A stretch of 64,000 bases of DNA, from assembly GCA_022824365.1 (NCBI GenBank), contig JAJEAA010000014.1, forward strand, positions 54,466-118,465, in the 5' to 3' direction. Shown piece by piece: positions 1 to 8,351 of the stretch. Each line of letters starts with the position of its first letter. Positions within the stretch are counted from its first letter, which is position 1. The notes beneath the pieces are model-generated. The model saw only the letters and a program-made list of their open reading frames with translations. It was not told the DNA's origin and made no database searches. The position numbers and the translations under genes were made by a program. Source of the DNA: Anaerolineae bacterium. GTDB taxonomy: Bacteria > Chloroflexota > Anaerolineae > Aggregatilineales > Phototrophicaceae.

Positions 1-2
1 TG

Positions 3-1970
3 GACAAGTTTCTGCTGGATAAGACGCGGGCGGCGGCTGGTTATCGTGATCGCCTGACCTTCGTCGAGGGCGATCCGGCGGCGCTGCTGCTGGTGGAATT
101 TGTCGGCTCGAAGCGAGAACTCGATGCGAAGGTCGCGAACCTGAAGACGCATCTGGGACGGCTGGGCCATCGCGGCGCGGTGACCGTGGCGCAGACGGCG
201 CGGCAGCAAGACGATGTCTGGACCGTGCGCAAAGCCGGGCTGGGCTTGATGATGAGCGAACGGGGAGAAGCCAAGCCGGTCTCCTTCATCGAGGACGGCG
301 CCGTTCCGGTTGAGCATCTGGCGGATTACATAAGCGATGTCGAGCGCATCATCTATGACAACGACACAACCTACGCGATTTACGCGCATGCCAGCGCCGG
401 CTGCCTGCATATTCGTCCGCTGATCAATCTCAAGACGCTGAAAGGGCGCGGGCAGTATCGCGCGATTGCCGATGGCGTGGCGCGGACGGTGCTCAAATAT
501 CGCGGCACGATCACCGGCGAGCATGGACAAGGTCTGGTGCGCGGCGAATTCACCGAGGCGCTTTTTGGCGCGGAACTGATGGATGCTTTCCGGGCGGTCA
601 AGCGCGCCTTCGACCCGGACAATATGATGAACCCGGGCAAAATCATCGACTCGCCGCCGATGGACAGCCCCGACTTGCTGCGCTATTCGCCCGGCTACGA
701 CGTGATCGAGGTCAAGACGCGCTACGACTGGTCAGCCGATAAGGGCTTTGCTGGCGCGGTGGAGATGTGCAACGGCGCGGGCGTCTGCCGCAAAGAGGGC
801 GTCGGCACGATGTGTCCTTCTTATCAGGCGACGCTGGATGAGGCGCATTCGACGCGGGGGCGGGCCAATGCCTTGCGGGCGGCGATAAGCGGGGCGCTGC
901 CCGATGACCTGGGCGATCCGGCCGTGAAGCAAGTGCTCGACCTTTGCCTCGGTTGCAAAGCCTGCGCCGGAGAATGCCCGTCCGCGGTGGATGTGGCGAA
1001 ATTGAAGTCGGAGTTTCTGGCGAGCTGGCATGATCGCCACGGAGTCGACCTGGCGACGCGCGTCTTCGGCAATATCCACCGGCTGAATCAGTTGGCGGGG
1101 AGGGCGCCCCGTCTCAGCAATTTTGTAATGAATCATTCGCTGGGCAAATGGGGCGCGGCGCAGTTGGGCCTCCCGACCGATCGACCGCTGCCGAAGTTTG
1201 CCAAGCGGCGCTTCTCGTCTGAGTCTTATCCCATATACGCGCAGCCGGAAGCCATCTTGATCGTGGATACCTTTACCGAGTGGAATCACCCGGAGTTGGG
1301 GCGGGCGGCAATGGCTTTGGCGGCGCAGCTTGGTCTGCGCGTCAATGCGCGGCGCTTGCCCGGGGGCGGCTGCTGCGGCAGGCCCGCCATTAGCAAAGGC
1401 TTGCTCGATAGCGCCAGGTCGATGGCGATGGCGAACGTGCATGCTTTGTCCGCTGCCGACGGCGATGCGCCCCTGCTTTTCCTCGAGCCGAGTTGCCTCA
1501 GCGCCTTCACTGATGATTATCTCACGCTGGTAGACTCAGGCACGCAGGAAGCGGCGCGCTCGCTGGCGGGGACATGCGTCAGCGTCGAAGCCTTTTTTGC
1601 CGATGCGCTGGAGGCAAAGGGGGAAACACTCGCTTGGCAGGCGGATTCGCCGCGGATATTATTGCATGGGCATTGTCATCAGAAGGCGCTTTGGGATACG
1701 GTCGATTCGCTGCGTCTCCTGCGCTCGATACCCGGCGTCGATGTGGCGGAACTGAATACCGGTTGCTGCGGCGTGGCGGGCAGCTTCGGCTATGAGCATT
1801 ACGAGTTGAGCATGAAGATCGCCGAAGACCGCCTGCTGCCGGCAATACGCGAAAATCCGGATGCCATCATTGCGGCGCCGGGCACATCTTGCCGCGCGCA
1901 AATTCATGATGCTGGTTATGACGCGCGGCATCCGATAGAGATAGTTCAGCGAGCGCTGGCGCGTCACTGA
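3..1970 (+). CDS. FAD-linked oxidase / Fe-S oxidoreductase fusion (D-lactate or glycolate dehydrogenase type), 5'-truncated by window edge
   Basis: The reading frame is open from base 3, so the N-terminal FAD-binding half lies outside the window. What remains starts in the C-terminal FAD-oxidase domain (about residues 1-225, containing GEHGQGLVRG and NPGKI). Two ferredoxin-type 4Fe-4S motifs follow (CNGAGVC...MCP near nt 767-820 and CLGCKACAGECP near nt 945-985), then two cysteine-rich CCG motifs (GGGCCGRP near nt 1363 and NTGCCGVAG near nt 1757). This GlcD-GlcF-like fusion oxidises a 2-hydroxy acid such as D-lactate or glycolate and passes electrons through the Fe-S clusters to the respiratory chain. 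The exact substrate cannot be told from sequence. The family call is firm. Confidence 0.9.
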   Translation, partial: DKFLLDKTRAAAGYRDRLTFVEGDPAALLLVEFVGSKRELDAKVANLKTHLGRLGHRGAVTVAQTARQQDDVWTVRKAGLGLMMSERGEAKPVSFIEDGAVPVEHLADYISDVERIIYDNDTTYAIYAHASAGCLHIRPLINLKTLKGRGQYRAIADGVARTVLKYRGTITGEHGQGLVRGEFTEALFGAELMDAFRAVKRAFDPDNMMNPGKIIDSPPMDSPDLLRYSPGYDVIEVKTRYDWSADKGFAGAVEMCNGAGVCRKEGVGTMCPSYQATLDEAHSTRGRANALRAAISGALPDDLGDPAVKQVLDLCLGCKACAGECPSAVDVAKLKSEFLASWHDRHGVDLATRVFGNIHRLNQLAGRAPRLSNFVMNHSLGKWGAAQLGLPTDRPLPKFAKRRFSSESYPIYAQPEAILIVDTFTEWNHPELGRAAMALAAQLGLRVNARRLPGGGCCGRPAISKGLLDSARSMAMANVHALSAADGDAPLLFLEPSCLSAFTDDYLTLVDSGTQEAARSLAGTCVSVEAFFADALEAKGETLAWQADSPRILLHGHCHQKALWDTVDSLRLLRSIPGVDVAELNTGCCGVAGSFGYEHYELSMKIAEDRLLPAIRENPDAIIAAPGTSCRAQIHDAGYDARHPIEIVQRALARH

Positions 1971-1984
1971 AGCGAGACAAGTAT

Positions 1985-2530
1985 ATGACAGACGAAGGAA
2001 TCAGGCTTAACGAGATCGCTTCTCTAGGCGAGTTTCTGGCGCTGAGAGCAATCCGGGTCAAGCCAAGACAGCGACGCTTCACTAAAAACGTCGTCCTCAC
2101 GTGGATGCAAACGCGGCATCCCGCCGTAACCACCTACGCCATCTACCACGATGGGCAGTTGATCGGCTACGTGATGTTGATCCATGCGGAGAATCCCACG
2201 CAGTGGATTATCGAGCGGCTCACGATCGATCGCGATTTCCAGCGCCAAGGGCATGGCTACGCGGTCTGCGATCATCTCATCGATATGATCCACGAGTTTG
2301 AGAATAGCGAAATGGTGATCGCGCGTTACGCGCCGGAAAATATCGCTGGGCGCAAGCTCTTCGAGAAACTTGGGTTTGCGCAGCGCGAGGAGATGTTCCG
2401 CGGGCGGCATGTCGCGCTGCTGGAATTTGAATTTGAAGAAGAGGAAGACGCTGTAGATGAATCAGGCGACGAGGATGCAGTCGAGCTGGACTCGGGCGCG
2501 GACGAAGACGACAGCGATAGGAGCGAGTGA
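1985..2530 (+). CDS. GNAT family N-acetyltransferase with acidic C-terminal tail
   Basis: This 181-residue protein has the GNAT core. A beta strand (IERLTIDRDFQ) leads into the acetyl-CoA pyrophosphate loop RQGHGYA (about residues 87-93), and the late ENIAGRKLFEKLGF motif follows, as in SpeG/PaiA-type acetyltransferases. The last 35 or so residues are almost all Asp, Glu and Ser and look disordered. It starts 14 bases after the upstream dehydrogenase, and its stop overlaps the GTG start of the DUF58 gene by four bases, so the three are probably co-transcribed. The acceptor (polyamine, amino acid or protein) is unknown. Confidence 0.85.
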   Translation: MTDEGIRLNEIASLGEFLALRAIRVKPRQRRFTKNVVLTWMQTRHPAVTTYAIYHDGQLIGYVMLIHAENPTQWIIERLTIDRDFQRQGHGYAVCDHLIDMIHEFENSEMVIARYAPENIAGRKLFEKLGFAQREEMFRGRHVALLEFEFEEEEDAVDESGDEDAVELDSGADEDDSDRSE

Positions 2531-3447
2531 CCGTGTCGCAGCAAGTTGAGACGCCGCCGCTCCTGCCCGAAGGGATCCGCCGCCGCCTTGAGCCATTGAT
2601 GCTAGTGGCGAAGAAAGTGCGCGTCGGCGCGATCAAAGGCGATCGCCGCTCGATCAAACGCGGGACGAGCATTGAATTCGCCGACTACCGCAACTACGTC
2701 GCCGGCGATGACCTGCGCCAACTGGACTGGAATATCTACGCCCGCCTCGAGCGCCCTTATATCAAGCTGCTGGAAGATGAAGAAGACCTGGCGACGCATC
2801 TGATCCTCGATGCCTCGGCCAGTATGGACTTCCCGCCCGAAGGCGAGCCGGAGCAGCACAAGCTGCTCTATGCCAAGCGCATCATCGCCGGGCTGGCTTA
2901 TGTCTCGCTGACGAGCGGCGACCGCCTGACGCTGACTGCTATCAACGACCGGCGGCTGGCGACCTTTGGTCCGACGCGCGGCCGGGCGCAAAGCATCCCC
3001 ATGCTGCGCTTCGTGGGCGATATCGCCGCTGACGGCATCACCGACCTGGACAGCGCCTTAAGCGACTACGCCATCAGGGCGCGCCGTCCCGGCTTGACCA
3101 TTGTCGTCAGCGATATGTTTTCGCTTGAGGGCGCTTATCTCGATGGCTTAAACGCCCTGTTGAGCCGCGGGCATGAGGTGGCTTTCGCGCACGTGCTGGC
3201 GCCGGAAGAAGTGCGGCCGCCGGTGGCCGGCGACCTCAGCCTGGTCGATGTCGAGACGGAATTGCAGCAAGAGGTGACCGTGGACGGGGCGATGCTGGGG
3301 ATCTATCAGCAGCGGCTGGCGGCTTGGCGCGCCGATATCCGCGAGGAATGCCTGCGCCGCGGCGCGCATTACTTCCCGCTGGAGACGGATGCGCCTTGGG
3401 AACGTCTCATCCTGTCGGATATGCGGCGGGCGGGTTTGGTCAAGTAG
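2527..3447 (+). CDS. DUF58 domain-containing protein (vWA-like, MoxR-associated type)
   Basis: This 306-residue protein starts at GTG inside a GTGA overlap with the preceding acetyltransferase gene. It carries the DUF58 signature RGTSIEFADYRNYVAGDDLR followed by DWNIYARLE (about residues 46-76), then a von Willebrand A-like fold with a MIDAS-type DASASMD motif (about residue 95). DUF58 proteins usually work with a MoxR AAA ATPase and membrane vWA/transglutaminase proteins in protein maturation or stress complexes. No MoxR gene is present in this window, so the partner must lie elsewhere. No signal peptide or membrane segment is visible. Confidence 0.85.
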   Translation: MTVSQQVETPPLLPEGIRRRLEPLMLVAKKVRVGAIKGDRRSIKRGTSIEFADYRNYVAGDDLRQLDWNIYARLERPYIKLLEDEEDLATHLILDASASMDFPPEGEPEQHKLLYAKRIIAGLAYVSLTSGDRLTLTAINDRRLATFGPTRGRAQSIPMLRFVGDIAADGITDLDSALSDYAIRARRPGLTIVVSDMFSLEGAYLDGLNALLSRGHEVAFAHVLAPEEVRPPVAGDLSLVDVETELQQEVTVDGAMLGIYQQRLAAWRADIREECLRRGAHYFPLETDAPWERLILSDMRRAGLVK

Positions 3448-3778
3448 CGGCGGCTTCAGTCTTGCGCTCGGCGATTAGCCTCTTTAGGTATTCCTTGTAT
3501 TCTTGACTCGTCTCGAGATAAAGGCCAGATAACATTGCCGTCAAGTCAATACCGTCGTCAATGTCTTCCCAATAGACCTCAGAACTGCCTAACTGGTAAT
3601 TTTGGCGTTCTTCGTCGCTCGCGGCCTCCAGCAAAGGGAAAAAATGCAGCGGCACGCCGATGATTCTGCCATCCGCCAATTCGATCATGGCATGCGTATC
3701 GCTGAAGCTGACGCGCTGCGGTTCATTGCGCGTATCGTGAATGACCGGTTCCAGATACATGTTGCTATCTTTTGACAT
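3440..3778 (-). CDS. DUF2442 domain-containing protein
   Basis: This 112-residue protein contains the DUF2442 core: a strand-rich segment with LADGRIIGVPLHFFPLL (about residues 33-50), then LGSSEVYWEDIDDGIDL (about residues 63-79). DUF2442 proteins commonly sit beside DUF4160 proteins in small two-gene units with the layout of toxin-antitoxin or regulatory modules. Here the partner lies 15 bases upstream on the same strand. The 3' end overlaps the converging DUF58 gene by eight bases. Family assignment is good. A role as antitoxin is only inferred from gene order. Confidence 0.8.
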   Translation of the reverse strand: MSKDSNMYLEPVIHDTRNEPQRVSFSDTHAMIELADGRIIGVPLHFFPLLEAASDEERQNYQLGSSEVYWEDIDDGIDLTAMLSGLYLETSQEYKEYLKRLIAERKTEAAAT

Positions 3779-3793
3779 TTTTTCTATCGATTC

Positions 3794-4036
3794 TCACCTG
3801 TTTTTGTGAATCTCTTTCCATGCATCCAGTAGAAGGTCTTGATTTTCAGCAACCAGCGCTCGGATCTGTCTAATCTCTCGCGTATTGTACCCACGATTTC
3901 GCGTAACCTCAAAAGTAATCAGATTAATCCGTAATTCCTTGTCTCCTTTCCACACATGCGCATGAGCGGGCGCATGGTCCTTCATATAAATGCGGACATC
4001 AAAGCCATGTCGTTGTCGATACAGAACTGTGACCAC
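3794..4036 (-). CDS. DUF4160 domain-containing protein
   Basis: This 80-residue basic protein matches the DUF4160 pattern. GFDVRIYMKDHAPAHAHVW (about residues 11-29) holds the conserved histidines, followed by RINLITFEVTRNRGYN and a helical LVAENQDLLLDAWKEI tail. The start appears to be GTG. It is first in a two-gene unit with the DUF2442 gene, which follows after 15 bases. The pair is common in mobile or scattered positions of many bacterial genomes. Its molecular function has not been established to my knowledge. Confidence 0.8.
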   Translation of the reverse strand: MVTVLYRQRHGFDVRIYMKDHAPAHAHVWKGDKELRINLITFEVTRNRGYNTREIRQIRALVAENQDLLLDAWKEIHKNR

Positions 4037-4093
4037 GCTTCTGCATACTCCAAGAATATCGACTGCAAGACACTGTCAAGAAGTGTGGCAATC

Positions 4094-4855
4094 TTACATC
4101 GCCGTCAAGCCGCCGTCCAACACCAGCGCATGACCGGTGACAAAAGACGCGGCATCGGAGCAGAGCCAGGCGACCGCCTCGGCGATCTCCTCCGGCTGGC
4201 CCAAGCGACCCATCGGGATCGCCCGGGTCATGATCGACGCCATCGCCGGATTGCCTTGAATCGCGCCTTGCACCATGGCGGTATCGGTATAGGCGGGGCA
4301 GACGGCGTTGACGCGGATGCCGCTCTTGGCGTAATCCAGCGCGGCCGACTTGGTGATGCCGATCACCGCGTGTTTGCTGGCGCTGTAATCGGCTGCCTTG
4401 GGCGCGCCAATCAAGCCGGCGACCGAAGCGATATTGACGATAGCGCCCCCGCCACCCGGCAGCATCTGATTGAGTTCCGCTTTCATGCAACGCCAGACGC
4501 CCCGTAGGTTGACATCCAGCACGCGTTCAAACATCTCGTCATCGGCTTCGTGCAGGCGCTGGAAGAAATAGCCGGAGATGCCGGCGTTGTTGACCGCCGC
4601 GTCCAGCGAGCCGAAAGCGGCGACTGTCGCTTCCACCATCGCGTTTACTTCAGACGGCTGCGTCACATCGCATTTTTCGAAGATGGCTTTGCCGCCAGCG
4701 TCCAAGATTTGCCGCGCGGTCTCGCGCCCGGCATCTTCGTTTACATCAGAGACGCAGACCGCGGCCCCCTCTCGCGCCAATGCCAGCGCGCTCGCTCGTC
4801 CGATGCCGGCCCCGGCGCCTGTCACCAAAGCGACTTTGCCTTCAAGTTTTGACAT
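4094..4855 (-). CDS. SDR family NAD(P)-dependent oxidoreductase
   Basis: This 253-residue classical short-chain dehydrogenase/reductase has all the expected landmarks: the cofactor loop TGAGAGIGRA (residues 12-21), NNAGISG (about 89-95), the catalytic Ser in NIASVAG and the Tyr-x3-Lys pair in DYSASKHAV (about 155-163), and a C-terminal GHALVLDGG. An acidic residue after the second strand (VCVSDVNED) suggests NAD preference. A GAGGAGCGGG ribosome-binding site precedes the ATG. The gene stands alone between the DUF pair and a divergent Rieske gene. The substrate is unknown. Confidence 0.92.
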   Translation of the reverse strand: MSKLEGKVALVTGAGAGIGRASALALAREGAAVCVSDVNEDAGRETARQILDAGGKAIFEKCDVTQPSEVNAMVEATVAAFGSLDAAVNNAGISGYFFQRLHEADDEMFERVLDVNLRGVWRCMKAELNQMLPGGGGAIVNIASVAGLIGAPKAADYSASKHAVIGITKSAALDYAKSGIRVNAVCPAYTDTAMVQGAIQGNPAMASIMTRAIPMGRLGQPEEIAEAVAWLCSDAASFVTGHALVLDGGLTAM

Positions 4856-5011
4856 ATCCCGCTCCTCGTCTCGATCCGTTTGGCTTGGGCGCTATGGTAC
4901 ATTAGCGGCTGCGCATGGGAAGTCATAAGTGCAGAGGAGGAGCCAGGGGGCTGCGCCTATATCCCTTGGATTTGGCGACGCTGGCGGAGCGGAGGGCGTT
5001 ATCGCCTGTGT

Positions 5012-5017
5012 TATAAT
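5012..5017 (+). promoter_or_regulatory. Candidate -10 element (TGTTATAAT) for the Rieske gene
   Basis: A TGTTATAAT extended -10 lies 32 bases ahead of the Rieske oxygenase ATG. No convincing -35 hexamer is visible at the usual spacing, so it would depend on the TGn extension. Confidence 0.4.
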
Positions 5018-5049
5018 TTCAGCGTGAGTGTTATACGGGAGTTAGGCTC

Positions 5050-6018
5050 ATGATTCAGGATCCGATTCTGCTCAACGACTGGCATGCGGTGCTGCCGGTA
5101 GCATCTTTGGAAGCCGCGAATAACGTGACCGGCGCTCGCGTCCTGGGCGAAGACATTGTCATCTGGCGCGCCGGCTCGGAGATCCGCGCTTGGAAGGATC
5201 TTTGCGTGCATCGCGGCACGCGCCTCTCGCTGGGCGAGGTCCTGCCGGACAATTCGTTGCAATGCCCTTACCATGGCTGGACCTATGATGCCGCCGGGCA
5301 GTGCGTCAATATCCCGGCGCATCCGGAGCAGAAACCGCCGACCAAAGCGCGCGCAATCGTCTATCAGGCGACCGTCGCCTACGACATGGTTTGGGTCTGC
5401 CTGGGCGAGCCAACCTATGACATTCCCGACTTCGAGGAATGGGACGACGATTCTTATCGCAAGATACTCTGCGGCGCCTACGAATTTCAGGCGACGGGTC
5501 CGCGCATGGTGGAAAACTTCCTGGACGTGGCCCATTTTCCCTTTGTGCATGAGAATATTCTGGGCACGCAGGAGCGTCCGGAGATACCCGATTACGATGT
5601 GGTCACGGACGAGCGCGGCATCACCGCCTCCGACATCCGCGTCTTTCAGCCCAATCCCGATGGCTCGCATAACCCCAATTGGGTAACCTACACCTACAAG
5701 GTCTACCGGCCGCTGGTGGCTTATTTCCGCAAGGAAGCGGAAGAGAAATTCGCGATTCTGCTGATGGTCACGCCGATCGAAGAAGTCAAGTCGCTGATGT
5801 GGATGTGGATGGTGATAACGCACGGCGATGGCACGGATGAGACATTGCGCGCCTTTCAAGACGAGATCGCCATGCAGGACTTGCCCATCGTGCAATCGCA
5901 GCGTCCCGAGTTGCTGCCGCTGGACCTGCAGGCGGAGCTGCACCTGCGCAGTGACAAGACCGCGATCGCCTATCGTCGCTGGCTCAATGACCTGGGGCTG
6001 ACCTTCGGCACGAGTTGA
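5050..6018 (+). CDS. Rieske 2Fe-2S aromatic ring-hydroxylating oxygenase family protein
   Basis: This 322-residue protein has an N-terminal Rieske domain with the two ligand pairs CVHRG (about residues 52-56) and CPYHGW (about 73-78). A catalytic domain follows with the mononuclear iron motif ENFLDVAHFPFVHENILG (about residues 156-173; Asp and two His). It resembles oxygenase alpha subunits such as those acting on phenoxybenzoate or chlorophyll-type substrates. No reductase or ferredoxin gene adjoins it, so the electron donor is encoded elsewhere. It is read away from the SDR gene. Substrate unknown. Confidence 0.88.
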   Translation: MIQDPILLNDWHAVLPVASLEAANNVTGARVLGEDIVIWRAGSEIRAWKDLCVHRGTRLSLGEVLPDNSLQCPYHGWTYDAAGQCVNIPAHPEQKPPTKARAIVYQATVAYDMVWVCLGEPTYDIPDFEEWDDDSYRKILCGAYEFQATGPRMVENFLDVAHFPFVHENILGTQERPEIPDYDVVTDERGITASDIRVFQPNPDGSHNPNWVTYTYKVYRPLVAYFRKEAEEKFAILLMVTPIEEVKSLMWMWMVITHGDGTDETLRAFQDEIAMQDLPIVQSQRPELLPLDLQAELHLRSDKTAIAYRRWLNDLGLTFGTS

Positions 6019-6073
6019 CGCTTTGGGCGGTCTTACAACCGACAGCCCCCGCTTTGCGTACTCCTAGTAGAGA

Positions 6074-6166
6074 ATGGTGAAAATCACTGGTCATTTGTCC
6101 GCCGCAATCGGTATTATGATTGGGACGGTGTTGTTTGTTGCATCGCTTGCTTTTGGCGGACGATAG
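6074..6166 (+). CDS. Possible small single-pass membrane peptide (30 aa)
   Basis: Between the Rieske gene and the 2TM cluster there is a short frame from ATG to TAG. It encodes 30 residues: MVKITGH at the start, one uninterrupted hydrophobic segment of about 20 residues (AAIGIMIGTVLFVASLAF), and a basic GGR end. That layout is typical of small membrane proteins. The upstream AGTAGAGA is a weak ribosome-binding site, and coding status cannot be proved from one sequence. It could equally be chance. Confidence 0.35.
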   Translation: MVKITGHLSAAIGIMIGTVLFVASLAFGGR

Positions 6167-6199
6167 CGGCTAAGCCGGAAAAGGCAAACCGGGGGCGGG

Positions 6200-6955
6200 A
6201 TGTCAGTCAGGCAGCGGAATATAGACGCGGAATTGATTCGTTACCGCATCAAAAAGCGGATGGCCGGGCGCCGCGATCTGCTGCTGCATCTGCTCGTCTA
6301 CCTTGGCGTCGCCATCGTCTTCAGTTTGAATGTCACTTGGTATGATCTGCATCAGTACATTTTTGGTGGCGGCTTTTGGACGATTCCGCTCGCACTGCAT
6401 GGCTTGCGTTATTACTACCGCTGCGGACCGGGCGCGGCCGCGCGCGCTGACGAAATTGAGCGCGCCATCGACGAGCAACTTGAACGGACGACGCTGGATG
6501 AAGACGAAGAACTCCTCATAGAGGAGCGTGTCTCCAAGCGCATCACGGCGCGGCGACTGCTGGTGGCCCATGCCTTGACATTGATGATGTTTCTAGCCTT
6601 CTATATTCCTGTCGTAATGAGCCCTCCTGTGAGTTTTGGAATGCAACACTTGATTGAGGTGATGAGTTGGTTTGGCCTGGCTTTCGGGCTACACGCAATT
6701 CGTTTCTTTTTTGTGCACGGCCGGACTCCGAGCGGGCGAGCGCTAAAGATCGACGCGGCCGTCGAACAGGAGTGGCATCGATCACGCGAGCGCTCTCGGG
6801 CGCGGCGAGAGCGGCATGAACAAAGTGAAACGCCGGGCGGGCTGGATCTCGGCGAATTGCGCGGGCGACGTTTGCGCTTGACGGCCGAGGGAGAATTTGA
6901 TGACGCCATTGATTCCAGTTCGGCCGCGGCGGGACGAGCAGCCGGGTCGGGTTGA
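6200..6955 (+). CDS. 2TM domain-containing protein (two tandem 2TM repeats)
   Basis: This 251-residue protein contains two copies of the 2TM domain, each a basic amphipathic lead (RYRIKKRMAGRRDLL; VSKRITARRLLV), two hydrophobic helices, and a short loop ending in LHGLRYYYRCG or LHAIRFFFVHG. A charged coiled segment with many Arg and Glu residues links and ends the units. It is the first of three neighbouring 2TM genes (next start 15 bases downstream). In other bacteria this small membrane domain is found next to regulators or histidine kinases. The function here is unknown. Confidence 0.7.
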   Translation: MSVRQRNIDAELIRYRIKKRMAGRRDLLLHLLVYLGVAIVFSLNVTWYDLHQYIFGGGFWTIPLALHGLRYYYRCGPGAAARADEIERAIDEQLERTTLDEDEELLIEERVSKRITARRLLVAHALTLMMFLAFYIPVVMSPPVSFGMQHLIEVMSWFGLAFGLHAIRFFFVHGRTPSGRALKIDAAVEQEWHRSRERSRARRERHEQSETPGGLDLGELRGRRLRLTAEGEFDDAIDSSSAAAGRAAGSG

Positions 6956-6970
6956 GCGGGGACAGAACCC

Positions 6971-7741
6971 ATGAAGCAAAAATCCAAACCGGTCGCCCGA
7001 GCCGATATTCGCGAGCGTATGGAGCGGAAGTTCCGGGCGAGGGGCGCTCTCGCCTTTCATCTCCTGCTAATTCTGGGCGCCGGCATTCTCTTGCTTTACA
7101 ACCTGCCCGAGCTTTGGGCTAGTCGATACTCTTTCGGCAGATTCGTAGAATTTACTTCTATCTACGGGATATTTTGCGGCACAGGCGCGCTGCATTTCAT
7201 CCGCTACTATTTCCGGCACGGGCGCGGACGAGACCAGCACGACGTGGAAACCGAAGCGCGCATCCAAGAGCAATTGCGCCACGCGGACGCCGAAGAAGCG
7301 GAAGAGCAGGAGGAGCTGGTCCGTTTGCAGATGGACGACAAGCTAAAGAATCGGCGTCTCATTTGGCAGCACATCGTCCTATTTACTGCCATCGCCGGCG
7401 CCTTCATCGTGGGGCATGCCGGCAACATGCCGGGTGAGCCGATCTTGGATTGGGGACTTTGGCGCGATGTTGTCACCTTCTTCGGGGTCTGGGGCATCGG
7501 CTTGGCGGCGCATATCCTGCGTTACGTCTTCACCTACGGCAGCATGTCGGCTCAGCGGCAGGAGGCGAGAATCGATGCGCAGGTGGCGCGGGAACTTGAG
7601 CGAGAGCGGCGGCGCGGAACAAGACAAGCCGCAAGGACAAACGGACCAGCCCAAGTCATAGATTCGCAGGATATTGACGCGTCGGCGGAGGTATGGTCAC
7701 TGGAAGACTTGGAAGCCGTTCAACAGCGTATGAGCCGGTAG
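6971..7741 (+). CDS. 2TM domain-containing protein (two tandem 2TM repeats, paralogue)
   Basis: This 256-residue paralogue has two 2TM units. The first spans roughly residues 10-78 (RERMERKFRARGALAFHLLL ... LHFIRYYFRHG) and the second roughly 115-185 (LKNRRLIWQHIVLF ... HILRYVFTYG). The linkers are rich in Glu, Arg and Gln and probably helical. It follows the first 2TM gene by 15 bases and precedes the third by 7, so the three are likely one transcript. No catalytic motif is visible. A structural or signalling role at the membrane is the most that can be said. Confidence 0.7.
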   Translation: MKQKSKPVARADIRERMERKFRARGALAFHLLLILGAGILLLYNLPELWASRYSFGRFVEFTSIYGIFCGTGALHFIRYYFRHGRGRDQHDVETEARIQEQLRHADAEEAEEQEELVRLQMDDKLKNRRLIWQHIVLFTAIAGAFIVGHAGNMPGEPILDWGLWRDVVTFFGVWGIGLAAHILRYVFTYGSMSAQRQEARIDAQVARELERERRRGTRQAARTNGPAQVIDSQDIDASAEVWSLEDLEAVQQRMSR

Positions 7742-7748
7742 AAGACTT

Positions 7749-8255
7749 TTGCCGATAGGAGATTCGATGAAACGCAAGAACAGCGCCACCATGGAAGACA
7801 ATATCCGCGACAAGGTAGAGAAGCGCTTCGAGGCGCGTAACGAACTGATCTCTCACGCCGCTGCATTTCTGGCCACCAACATCTTTCTCTGGTTGATATG
7901 GTTCCTCACATCCAGAGGGTTTGCTTGGCCTGTATTTGTTACGGCCGGTTGGGGCATTGGCATGGTGATGCATTTCGTCACCTACAACTACCAACACGGC
8001 TTCGGCGCTCGTAAACACGAAGCGGCAATTGAAGCCGAGGTTACGCGGCAGTTGCAAATAGCGAGAGCGCACGAGGCATTGCGGCGCCAAAGTCTGTACG
8101 AAGATGATGAGATTGAAGACGCGAATGTCTATGAACTGGACAATTTCAAGGGACGCGGCTTGCGGCTGAGCGATGATGGCGAGCTGGCTTACCTGGAGGC
8201 GGATGAAGCGGATGAGCCTGTGCGCCAGAGCCAGCGCGAAGCCCATGCAGACTGA
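7749..8255 (+). CDS. 2TM domain-containing protein (single repeat)
   Basis: This 168-residue protein has one 2TM unit (IRDKVEKRFEARNELISHAA, two hydrophobic segments, then MHFVTYNYQHGFG; about residues 15-85). A helical acidic tail ends in GRGLRLSDDGELAYLEADE. The same 'GRrLRLtaeGEf' tail motif ends the first 2TM protein of the cluster, so the two share both the membrane part and a C-terminal motif. An earlier ATG could start it, but a second Met (MKRKNSATMEDN) at nt 7767 is a reasonable alternative. Confidence 0.65.
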   Translation: MPIGDSMKRKNSATMEDNIRDKVEKRFEARNELISHAAAFLATNIFLWLIWFLTSRGFAWPVFVTAGWGIGMVMHFVTYNYQHGFGARKHEAAIEAEVTRQLQIARAHEALRRQSLYEDDEIEDANVYELDNFKGRGLRLSDDGELAYLEADEADEPVRQSQREAHAD

Positions 8256-8351
8256 CAATGTGAAGCGGGACAAAGATAGTGTTAAAATGGAATGGTAGCA
8301 GAGTGCGCCGCGCTGAACTCACGAGTTGGCGCCGCGTGAAACGGTGAGTTC

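Noticed and set aside
732..1442. 236-codon minus-strand ORF inside the FAD/Fe-S oxidoreductase gene
   Set aside because: Antisense shadow of a clearly coding gene with intact Fe-S motifs; rich in Arg/Gln as expected of reverse frames in GC-rich DNA.
5011..5943. 310-codon minus-strand ORF opposite the Rieske gene
   Set aside because: The opposite strand contains both Rieske ligand pairs and the iron motif; this is a shadow.
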